Shown piece by piece: positions 46,690-57,800 of a stretch of 64,000 nt of DNA. Within the stretch, counting starts at the first letter, position 1, and every line of letters starts with the position of its first letter. The DNA is from Acanthococcus lagerstroemiae. Taxonomy: Eukaryota > Arthropoda > Insecta > Hemiptera > Eriococcidae. The notes under the pieces are model-generated. The model did not search any database. It had not been told where the DNA came from and saw nothing but the letters and a program-made list of their open reading frames with translations. The DNA lies in NCBI GenBank assembly GCA_031841125.1, contig CM063114.1, forward strand, positions 32,633,574 through 32,697,573. The letters run 5' to 3'. Both the position numbers and the translations under genes were made by a program.

Positions 46690-49600
46690 GAATGAGTGAA
46701 AAATTAGTTAGCTGTCCAGCTGTATAATACATCTCGAAAAGTTATAAACGATTTATTATTTTCCAGAATTCAAGAGCCAATACTGACAAATTTCCTAGGA
46801 CACAGATGGACTCTTACTTGATTTTCTCAAAGGAGGAGGGCGGCTAGATCTGCAAATTTTCGAAATACGTCTCTGCGACACTTCTATCGAATCCCTTACA
46901 TCGGAGATACATTTCTTTCTTCGAGCACAATTCAGTCAACGGAACACCTATACTACAGCCCACCCACACTCTTAACTCGCTTTTCTTACTCGTGTCAAAT
47001 CGAGCAATACTCAAACTGTATTCATACACGTTACGAATAATCGCAGACTGGATTTTCAACCTCAGTAAGCAAAGAGAAACGAGCACGAAGGCGGAGCTGA
47101 AGGATAGAGCGAGCAGTATTTATGAACTCTTTAACACCGCGATGAGTATGAGGCAAATGGAGGAAACAAAAGTGAATAAGTTAACCATAACGAGTGGCGG
47201 AGCAGCCCCGGCTGATATTTAATTTCTTTACCCGCTCGAAGAGCAGGAGCAGGGGGAAGAGCTAGCCAGCGTAAAAACTCTACCACATATTTGTCGCCTC
47301 GTTTAAATTTCACATTTCCCCAGCTCCGAACACTCATTTTGGGCACGCTAGCGTGAAATTTTGCGCGACCATTCACAATATTTCAGGGGTCAAATTCGAT
47401 GTTAGTTATCGTTTTAGAATTCAAGACCCCATTATTATTTGTTGGCCGGCGTACAAAATACTGTGTATAACCGAAAGAACGCGCGGCTCCCTCCGATGAA
47501 CAATAAACCTCTTCAAGTGGAATTAGCGATGCTTCTCGCTTCCCGCTTGCTCACTCGGCCCTCGTCTCTCTTTCTATTCCTCTTTTTTTTTCCTACTTAC
47601 TGGAGCGGCTGACACAAAGATACAATGATTTCGAGGCGGAACCGGTATATAGGTAGCACCATCACCACCATAACCACCTCCTCCCCTATCCAACAACCTA
47701 GCAATGAATATTTAAAAATCTTTTATTTATTTTTTTTTTTTCACTCCTATTCCTTCGAGTGTCGGGGGATGCGCAGGAGAGGGCGAGAGCAAAGGATAAA
47801 TTTTGAATGCGATTTGCGACGGTTTTTCAGGGTTTGGGTTTCCACTAATCTGGTCTTATTACAAGCTGTCAAGTGTAAAAGTAATACTGTATTAATGGGA
47901 GCCGCAATGCCTTTTCAAAAGCTGGTTTATTTTCGCTTTGTTGTATTCGGCCTTTGCTGCTCGCTATTTTCCTACTCGTATACTTGTTGAGCGCGATCGC
48001 GATGGCGCACTCGGTATGTTTAATACATCGGGTACCGCCGCATGTGTATTCGCGCCCCTCGGTCCAGCCAGCTCCAGTAGCGACGACATCTCACCGCTCT
48101 AATTACGAGCGCGCTTTACGATGCTCCAGTGTTCTGATTTACGTTCTCACCCGTTGTCCTCGTTGTTGTCTCTAATCGGGCCATTTCTCAATGACAATGT
48201 TGTTTGCCCTTAAGTGGTTCCAACGGTGAGACGGTGACTGCTGAGCCTCACCTGTCTTCGACATACATAATATGTCGTCAAGTCGATGCGAGTCGTTTTT
48301 TGTGCCGGGGGGGGGGGAGCGAATATTGTTCGGAAAATAAATACTAGTTATATGGACTAGAATTCAAACATCGGCATAATCGGCATATCGGCATATCGAC
48401 AAGACCAGTCAATGATAATCAGAAAGTCATGTGACATTTCAATAAGTCAATCATGAAATGGCCAAGTGATCATTTTAATCAATCTGGCTGGTTACAGCGA
48501 ATATAATCGGCTAAGCTCGCGACGCCCGATTAAATGGTCAAATATCGGTATCGGGCCGAGCCCTTTATTTATATTCTGTGTGTAATGTTAGCAAGGGCGT
48601 ATCGGTGAGGGAAACCCCCTCTTATCACTCTCAAAACGGTTGTTTGAATCTGTTGGGGAATTATGGGCTCTCAATTGGAAAGAAATTTCGGAATTTCTAT
48701 TTTTCATTTTATTTTCTCGTTAATGATGATTAGAATTTTTGAGTTCTCGCAAAATCTTCCAAGCCTTAACATATTCTCGATGTTTTCAACAAACTTGTTA
48801 TTGACTGCTCGCAGGCATGACTTAAAGAGTCTTCGAATAGTCTTAAGATTCTAAACATAATCTTGAAAATCTTGACGCGTCTCATAATAGCCTTAAGAAA
48901 ATTCGTCCCGAGTCTGAATACGATTTCAGGAAGTCTTAACCTGGTCTAATAGCTTATACAAGTCTTAACGTTTTATCTAGTTCTAACCAGTTCTGGACCA
49001 GACCTAAGTTTCGAATTTAATTTTATAGTTTTACAGATTTTTGAAGCCCATCGAGACAAGCGTAGACGGAAGCTCACCTCAGCAAATGTCCTACTGTCGA
49101 ACTCTACCTGCCCTTGCTCGTACGGTGTAGTGAGTACCTTTGTAGCACCCTGCTTATTTAGGTGCATACAACATTTGCCACACCCGCAACATGAAGGTCA
49201 CCCCCGGTGCTCATGAAAAATTTTGACTAAAACTGTAAAAATTTATAACTCTTCAGGCGTATTGTTTTCCATAGTTACATACATGATCGTATTCGAGAAC
49301 TGTTACCTATTAGTGAAAACCTCGAGTTCTATCGTTTTAAAATAGAAATTAAATCTCTGTCGATGCTTTTTGAATTTCTCACCTTAGTGCAATGTAGTGG
49401 GCGGAAGATGCAGCATGAAATGTGACTTCTCTCAAAATCTTTTAGAGACACAAATACGAAAATGTGTAAAAAATTATATCATTGTAAATTTCACGACTAT
49501 AATGTATTGTTTAAACGTGATACAATGCTACGGAAAAATCTGTAACTTCATTCCGAGAGTCATGTTCTACTGGAAAACAGACTTGACAAATGTTTTTGAC

Positions 49601-50272
49601 AGTGTAGCGAGCACGATTACTACGTTACCTACTTACTATATTCTTTTTCGAGTAAGGCGTGAAAATGAAAAACGTAGGAAATGACAAGATACAATGATGT
49701 GGAAAATAACAACCGAAATTTAAATCGCGTGTTAGAGCTCTTCTACATTGTAATCGAATATTCGCGCTTTTATTTTTTATTCGAAGTTCTGCTCGACAAC
49801 TATAATAATTTTTAACGATATAGGTACGTTGGGTATGCTTACAGTAAGGTTACGTAGACTGAGGCAAAACGTAGGGGACCACATCTCTAGGCTGCTTGTA
49901 CTTCAGTAAGATCATAACACCGTTCATAACCACAATTGAAAAATGATCGGAATGTATTGCCGTATTATTTTCGGTATTGAATAATTTTACGCCTATAATA
50001 TTGTCTTAGCGACATGTTTCGTTTGTTAAATGCAATTACTCTACGAAGTATACGAATGTTACAATGATGGAAGAAAATTATTTCAAATGCTTATTGTTCT
50101 TCGCAATAATAGACTGTGACAGATCTGTAGAGAGCAGGGCGGGGGACGAGTATTATTTGGTCATGGTCTAACAATTTTTAAAGGGAAAACTGGTTTGAAA
50201 ATAATGGGGTAATGGGTGAGAATACTATTTGCGTGCGAACACTCTTAAATTTTCCTAAAATGTACAGGGTGT
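46690..50272. other. No recognised gene
   Basis: A CpG-richer part at about 47480-48180 has overlapping fortuitous frames. There is a G11 run at 48307-48317. The degenerate short-period repeat is at 48820-48990. No protein motif was recognised. Confidence 0.5.
48820..48990. repeat. Degenerate short-period repeat (AGTCTTAAG-like), locus 4
   Basis: cttaaagagtcttcgaatag, tcttaagattc, aatcttgaaaatcttgacg, gccttaag, gaagtcttaacc and caagtcttaacg recur at 10-16 bp intervals, the most regular of the five loci. Confidence 0.6.
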
Positions 50273-50448
50273 TTCAAAAGAAATGTTAGTGAAAACATTA
50301 AGCACGCAGTAGAGAAAACGATAAAGGTTGGCAGCACTGCAAATGCCACAATGGCAACTCTGATCCTTCTCATACAAGGCTGTGCAGCCGTTTAGATGTA
50401 GCCTACGTGATCGATGTGTGCAGTGAAAGATTGTAGAAAGTCGTGATA

Positions 50449-50559
50449 ATGCAGTTGACCAAAAAATTAAGTATCAGACGTGCTCGCGCCTATCTGGCCA
50501 CCAATGGGCAACACTTTCAACATCTATTGAAAAAATGTAACATAACTTCGCCAAAATAA
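50449..50559 (+). pseudogene. Tc1/mariner transposase remnant: start fused to C-terminus
   Basis: A 36-residue frame starting MQLTKKL, passing through RRARAYLATNGQHFQHLL and ending KKCNITSPK. The phrase GqHFqHLL close to the stop is the usual end of IS630/Tc1/mariner transposases (C-x-GGHFEHLL-like). The M-x-LT start also resembles the N-terminus of such proteins. The whole DNA-binding and DDE/DDD catalytic part is gone. The family of the last 20 residues is the firm part; the start is an inference. Confidence 0.65.
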
Positions 50560-50585
50560 AGGAGCTCTTTCAGTTTTTGTACATC

Positions 50586-50646
50586 TTGGCTTCTCTTTTT
50601 TCTTTTTTTTTCTTTCTTTTCTTTCTTTTCTTTCTTTCTTTCTTCA
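50586..50646 (+). repeat. (TTTC)n / T-rich low-complexity tract
   Basis: A tract of ttctttcttttctttc units within the right end of the Tc1/mariner derivative, just before its right TIR. Confidence 0.9.
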
Positions 50647-50681
50647 GTGAGTCACTAACGTTTCTTTTGCAACACCCTGTA

Positions 50682-51202
50682 TTTTAAACGTTGAATTCTG
50701 ATCGGTCAACTTCCCCTCTCTCTCCTGCTCTTTTTTTTTAGTTTTGTAACTGTAATTTTACATGATAATGATGTCATTTTACAAAGTTTGAACAACATAA
50801 TTATGTCTCAAAGTCATAAGCATTGTAAGTCTTCCCCCCCCCCCTAAATTTATATGTTGTGCTGACCTGGGGACCACTTTTGCTTCTTAAGCTTATCGGA
50901 GCTCCGCAGAGGTCATTACAATTTTTTATAGTCTTACCATAATTTTTTAATTTTGCAAATTGAAATATACATAATTTATTAATTTAATTAATAAATTTAG
51001 ATTTTGAAAACTTTAAAGTAATAATAAAAGTTTTGTATAATATATTATTAAATTTATTCATTAGGATAGGTTATTTGTATATTAATAGAGGGAAAAGTTT
51101 TTAGGTTTTATTATTAATCAATTTGTTTGGTCCGAATAGAAAAATTTTGTTTTTGTAGCTGTAGCTATTGTACCTAATTATATACGTACTTCTCTTTATT
51201 AT
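50682..51202. other. AT-rich, likely 3' UTR of the minus-strand R1-like relic in part
   Basis: No coding frame is seen. There is a C11 run at 50834-50844. The region 51090-51202 directly follows the stop of the R1-like relic on the minus strand and may be its 3' UTR. Confidence 0.4.
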
Positions 51203-51854
51203 TCATAATTTCATTGACATAATTGATGGTTTTTGTGTGCTTTCTTTTTCTTTGAACAAGTTTTGATTGGTTTCTTTTATGTTGTATTTGGCCCTCATAT
51301 GTTCGAATGTAGAACATTTTAAGAATGTGTGGTCAGGTGTATCTGTTTCGTCGCTTTTACAATTTATGCAAGTGTCTATATCTGTTATTTTGTACTTTTT
51401 GAGATATTCCCCGAAGTTCCCATGCCCCGTTAGAAACTGAGTTAGATAGAAATTTGGTATTAGTGCTTTGTTTTGAAGTCTTTCTTTTATAGTTGGTATT
51501 AGTCAGTTTTTCCATTTCGGTATTCCTCCTGCCATAGATTATTATATTTGTTATTTATTTCTTTTATGTTTTCCTTTTTTTGTTTTTCATCTATTTGAGA
51601 CCATTTTATCGTTTTGATTTCGTTCACTTTTTGTAATTGTAGGTCTATAGTGGTATTTCAGCTATGATATTAGTTGCAATGTAGGATACTGTTCTATATG
51701 CTGCTATAATACCCAGTAGAATTTTCTTTTGTCCTTTTCTTATCTTTTTTTTTGTTTTTTATGCTCAGTTTTGGGAGTAAATTGTGCTGCCATATTCTAT
51801 AGTAGATCTGAAAAGTGCCGAGTATAAAATTTTCCTATCTGCATATTTCATAAG
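51203..51854 (-). pseudogene. R1-clade non-LTR ORF2 C-terminal relic
   Basis: On the minus strand, from 51854 downward: ILYSALFRSTIEYGSTIYSQ then a stop; after a shift, ILLGIIAAYRTVSYIATNII, AEIPL and a stop; IKTIKWSQIDEKQ and NNLWQEEY; after another shift, KWKN, a stop and LIPTIKERLQNKALIPNFYL; then TQFLTGHGNFGEYLKKYKI, TDIDTCINCKSDETDTPDH and TFLKCSTFEHMRAKY, with the final stop at 51203-51205. The AYRTVSxxA block, TGHGxFgeYL and CxxC-x-DTxxHxxxxC are hallmarks of R1-like elements after the RT. At least three stops and two shifts make it dead. No conserved RT core remains. Confidence 0.85.
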
Positions 51855-54800
51855 AATCAATGTTCCATAAACGCCGATAAAGGGCGCAAATAAGGCAACA
51901 TTTGCTTCTCGTGGATTTTCAAAAACTAAGCTATTTTACCTAGAATCTTGTTTTTTTTTTTTTCGAGAAAAGGGTCCGTTCTGAAAGAAAGTCCAACAGC
52001 ACCAGCGCTGTCTATGTTCATATAGGTACCAAATCTGTTCAGTTGTGTTCATATATCGCTCCTCTATACGAACCTCGTCTAAGGAAAGTAAGCATGAAAG
52101 CCAAGGGAGGACAACTGGATTTTTAAAAAACGCGTTATTTCACAAAGAATGAAGTGTTACCCCCCCCCCCCCCCGGAAAATATTAAGGTTCTCTTTCCTT
52201 CCTTCCGAAAGAAGTTTTCCCGCTCCCATGGCAGCAGCCACCGCTTTACAAGTTGGCGGATTCTTACATTTTTATATTTTCTAATTGACTAGCATCGATT
52301 TACGTGACCCTCACGAGCAGAGATGGAATTTATGGGTGAATCGTTACAGAAACAGAACGAAGGATAGGTAAGAGCCATTAAGATTATTTTAAAAAATCAT
52401 TCCGAGTCATGGATATTCTATTATAATATGTGTGTAAATATCATTGTGAATATTTGCTTAAGCTGTTCAGGCTATTCTTAAGAGTACTTAGTTTAAATCA
52501 ACGGTATCGATTACATTTTTTTTTGGCCCGTCGGAGGAAAGGATTTCGCGCTGCAGAAAATGCACCATTTTTCGAAGTAAGGCTTCAGTATATATTCTAA
52601 TTTTGGAGATCCGTGGTATCTGTTTACCGAAGGGACGTCAGTTGCAGTTTGGTTGTCTTTATTAAGAGGTGCTCGTTGACACTGATGATATATTCAGCAT
52701 CCATGTTATGGAAGGTTAATTGAGGTCAGGTTCAGTCTAATGGGCTTAATATGGACGTTGAAGCATCGAACATCCGAGATCTACTCAACACTACGTATGC
52801 ACGCATGATTAGTAAGAATACTTAGCGTACATCTGCATTGGATTTCAACAGATCTTGCGGTACCTTAGTTGGTTCAAGATTTGATAGAAATATAATTACA
52901 TGTAAATAGTATTATTTGTCATTTCTGTTGAAGGAGATGTAGCTACCTGCCCAGTGTACCAGCTCATAACTCGCACCATAATCTCGAGCGAAGCTGAACA
53001 TTCCAAGGTGCGGTTGGATTTCGATGGTTTCATTTCGGCACGAATACAATTTAGAAGTCGAATACGCGTGTATGTTTTTAAAATCGCCGATAAAGCGGCG
53101 TTTCGAAAATCTTTAAAATACATATTACATTATGTCAGGGTCAGTAGGTATTATTAATGATAGAGACGCGTATTTACTCGATATAACTTCTTTTATGATA
53201 ATAACGAGTACGAGTGAGCGAAGGCGACGGTTACAAAAGGTAAGAGAAAGAAGGAAAAAAAAATTAAGGACTAAAATGAGATCGTAATCTGAAGAACAAA
53301 GTGTTTTTTCATCTCCATTGTGTGCGCAACTTTCGTTGTTTTTCTTTTCTCTTAACCTTTTTTTTTATCCGCGGAAGAAGGCGACGCGTTAGCTCAAAAA
53401 AAAAAAAAAAAAGCGTAACTTCGATTCAATATGGCGGGTCATTTTTCATTCCCGATTATTAATTATCGATCGATGACTGTGATGTACTATACCGGGCGCT
53501 GGCTGGTTTCCCATTTGTAGTCGGCTGGAACGACTCCGTCATGTGATGTTACCAAGGCAGGGGAAAAAAACTCGATCGTTGCCCTCAACAGATGAAAATG
53601 TAACGAAAACAACCGTCGATTACGTAGTTCAAATGTATACCTCGTTGATAAGAGATTATACATTGACTGTATAGTGAAAGCCAACAGAATACAGTGTGCA
53701 CTTTCGATTGTCGCACTTTTCTCGCTATTTTTTCGCTTTTATCGAGGATCATTCAACGTGAACGCAATTAGGTAGTTTCAAGTGGACAGTGGCAGACCAA
53801 GGAAGATGGCGAGTCGGCCAGGGGCATACCTAGACGGTATGGTCCCAGCCCCTCCAGAAAAAAACAGAATCCTGGGCTACCTCCGAAATACCCTCTCATG
53901 TACCCCTCCGCATGCGCGCGCGTGACACACACATACACACACACAGTACCCCCTTCTCCTCCTCCGTCTGTGGAAACAAAATCCAAAAACATTCGAACAG
54001 AATAACAATGATAATTACGTTCAGTGCAACTGTAAGGTTATTTTTATGGAGTACAAAAATTTTAATGAGCGAACAAGAAAAAAAAAGAAACTCCAATCTT
54101 TGAAATTTGAGTTGACTAGCAAAATATCTCGTCTCTGAAATCTCTCATGGTCTTTTTATAAGCTTTTACTCAATATCGTTTGAATTAGCCATGGATGGAG
54201 GGAGTACAATATACCTCGGTACCACTTCATCCCCGGGCTTCTTGTTGAGCTCTTACTAAATCTTAACATACCCTAAAAGAATGCGAACGAGCATAGATAT
54301 AAGACTAAAGACAGAAAGAATCTGTACCAGTTTTTTCAAAAGAGATCACGGGAAATGTCTCGGAAATAACAAAAACTGAAACAATCTTAACTAGTTATGA
54401 CAGAATAGAAATGAAGCTTATCCTAGTGCAAATTGGTTGTAAAAGGCTCATGAATCTTAAAGAATCTTATGACGGTCGCGGAGAGCCTTAACACTATCCT
54501 AAAGAATCATAGATGAATTTTAGCATAGTCTGAATAACTCTTGCCTCATCGTAAGGGCATTTTTTGGATCATCATCTCAACATCGTCAGTACCATATCTG
54601 AATGAGTCTTCTAACCGAGTTGGAATGTACATTAAAAGTTCGAATAGGTCCTAAAATAATATTGATGAATCATAAAGAAATAGCCCGCAAGAAGGGGACA
54701 AATGAGGGTATTATTTCCCCCTGGATTTTACTTTCTAAATTTAGGTATCGAGCACAAAAATGGAATGAAAAGAGTTTTTGTGCTTCTTCCTTCGCCTCTG

Positions 54801-57800
54801 GACCTCATTTGGCCACATTGGAAAAATGACACCGCGAGGCTGCTGTACGGGAGCAAAATAAGAATGTAGAGTCTAAATGAGCCTCAGTTCAGTATAGATG
54901 ATACTTCACAGTATAAGAATGAATTGTCACAGAACCAGAACGAGTGTCCATCGAATTTGAATACGTTGCTTTCTCCGTTGTATGTTCGAATTTTAGTAAT
55001 TTTCTATTCTGGTGGTCTTTCGGAAGTAAACTCGTTTTTGAAGCAGTCCCCCCCCCCTCCCTTGAATTCAATCCTCTCGGACACAATATAAGGCTAATTT
55101 TTTGATTTATCGAACGTGGACGAAATACAAATGAATATGATCGCGATATTATCGCGCTTCGTTACCGATGATATGTCAACTCGGAGTAGTTACCATTGTG
55201 ATCGGGCGCCTCGATATTTACTTTTGTACCTATAACGTATTGAATAATGATAATGCGAATCTGGATACGTGGATGCAAATAAGGTACAAATTGGCAACAT
55301 ACTCGCATTTAGGATACCTAAAATACGGTAGTAGGATATAAGTAAGCATAAGTTGCACAAAGCTACACAGTTTTCTACGCCGTGTATAGAGCCTTTTAGG
55401 CGCGTTCGTGGCCACAGTGTACGTGGTAGCTGTATGGGTACAGCCAGGTGGTTTGATCGGCAGAAGAATAGCTTTTATGAAAGAAACACCCCCGAATAAT
55501 CCTCTTTTCATGGAAGTGGCGAATAACTGTGTCGAGAGCCCAGGGAAGGAGTGATTACTATGTTGACTATTGTGTACACGTACCGGCGTGTAAGATTTTC
55601 AAGTTCATTTTAAATAAACTTCTTATCCACGCTAACCTGTTCACGTGTTCACTCCGGCCGCCGCCACATCATCAGTTAATAAAGCTTTTCGACGCCGCCT
55701 GCGCTTGAAATGTACAAAAGTAGGCCGACCCGGCACTTACTCGCGTGAGTGCAAATGAACCTACAGCGGAGGGTACCTGGATAGGAACTGGCTAGCATGA
55801 GCGTAATGCAGTCACAATCATAGTCTCATATGATATGGTAAGTTGGCGACTTCCTTTTAGCGCTTCAGAATAATGTAAGGACGTGTCGCTTACTTGAGAT
55901 TACTTAATTGGTAGCGTGTCACACAAAGTAGTCCGCCGCAGCATGAAATAGAAAAATGTGTACAACAACGAATAGGTTCGATGGGACAAAAAATGTTTTC
56001 TGTGTTCTGCACTTACACTCGCGTCTCGACTCGAATTTATTCCATTTTCCGACCAGCAAAGTGACGTTAAAACGTGTATGAAAATTTTCAATAAAGTAGA
56101 AAACGAGACGGTGCTCCTGCAAAACCGGATGTTCCAAGTCAAACTTCGAGTCAACAAGTCAACCATAAAGTCATTTGAAACGGGCACGTACTCGGCAGCT
56201 ATACAATATTACGAGTAATTCTTTTAGTTTCACAGTTATCGCGTGTTTGCGCCAACTTGGTACCTGGAGCTGAGCAGAACACTTTAGAGCAAACCTATTT
56301 TTTTCTTCATGGTTGTATCTTAAATTTGATCGGATTTATCTTTTGCAGCCTATCTGTCGGTCAATTCATCTGGTGGACAGGATACTTGACTAACTGTTCC
56401 TCAGTTCATCTTTTTCGTGCACTGACCAACTTTTTCGCTAACTTCTCGTATTCTAAAAGGAATGAAACAATTTCATTCCGTAACCATTTTTCAAGCCCTT
56501 TAAACGACAAAATGGGCAAAGTCGCCGCGATACGCTGCCCTTATTTAGCTAAAAGCTGATCATTCAAACTAGATATTCTGCCCTATAATGAGCAATCAAC
56601 TACAGAAGTATACGAAACATAAAACAGAGTTACTATGATTCGATGTGAAATGCCTAGAAATTTTTTTTTTGTACAACCGAAATCAAAGCTTTACACAATC
56701 CCTGCGATCGAGGAATGTTGACAAGGGCAGGGAATCGCATCATTCTTGAATTTGCCATAAGGAGACTCAAACATTTCCAATAAGCAGAAAAATAGCTGCA
56801 CTTCCACATGATGAATTCATCAGATATGCTCGCTGAGAAAATGGCTGGGAACACGGCACTCCAGCGACACTTCATTTAGTAGACCAACTGATCAGAGCAA
56901 CTGCCTCCAAGGGTACATGTTGCAGATTTATTAACAAAACCGTAGGTCAAGTTATCTAATCACCGAATTGAAGGAAAATATTAGCCCAATGTTCACGACA
57001 CTGTCTAATTTAAAAGATCGATGATAGAGGGGCGTATGGCGATGCATGCATGCCAAATTGGCCCCGGGACACTCCACCCCCTATCCCGGAAACGCCCCGA
57101 ATGGGCCTGCGTCAGAATAGGGGGGATATAAAAAGATGTAATAATAACAACGAACAAAAATCTTCGCTAAATAAGATGGTGTCGAGACAAGCAGTTTTCG
57201 ATTTCCTTGAGCGTGATATAACTTCCACGTATTAGGAGTTTTCTCCCATTATCCATCCGTAATGAGATTCTTCTCATAGTACATCTACAAATGTTTCCAT
57301 CAAATATTGAAATCACGGGAACGTCGTCACTGGCAATTGAAGCCGATGCGATCGAAAAGAGCGGTAGCTTGTAAACAACAAGTCATTGACCCTGTACCCG
57401 AACGATTTGAGGACAGTTTTAGATAATCGGAATCCACACCTTGCGAGTTGTCGTTGAGAATAATTTTGCACAGAATCTTCCAACAACTGAAACGCCAATC
57501 TGACTATATAAAGTAAGATTGAATCATTCGACAGATTTTTCGGAGAAACATTAGGCTAAGTCTACACGAGTTGAAATTAACGACTTTCTGTTTATTATTC
57601 ACAAAAATGAGCAGTTTCTTTCAGCAGCTTCGAATATGAGATTCTTATTGAATTCTTATTCAGGGTCGTGCTAAGGCCTTCGCAATTTCATCAGTTAGAG
57701 GTCCTATTTCTTCGTTTCCCGAGACCTGGAGGTCCCCTTTATTTCGAGTTTTATCGTTTCTAACCTCTTCAAAATCGCAGAGCACCAGCTACTTGCTAAA

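Larger units (their letters stand above)
50275..50679 (+). mobile_element. Internally deleted Tc1/mariner-type element, CAGGGTGTT ends, TA target
   Basis: TIR CAGGGTGTTTCAAAAGAAAT on the left and CAGGGTGTTGCAAAAGAAAC on the right (26 of 28 match through GTTAGTGA). TA flanks both ends (50273-50274 and 50680-50681). The 405 bp body contains a 36-codon frame whose C-terminus looks like that of a Tc1/mariner transposase, then a (TTTC)n tract. This is the only CAGGGTGT element here with protein evidence of family. Confidence 0.85.

Noticed and set aside
47954..48175. 73-codon frame with a signal-peptide-like start
   Set aside because: The hydrophobic start is expected from T-rich DNA. Nothing downstream resembles a secreted protein.
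53786..53960. CAGTGGCAGACC start resembling a hAT MITE end
   Set aside because: No inverted partner ending in CCACTG and no 8 bp duplication nearby.
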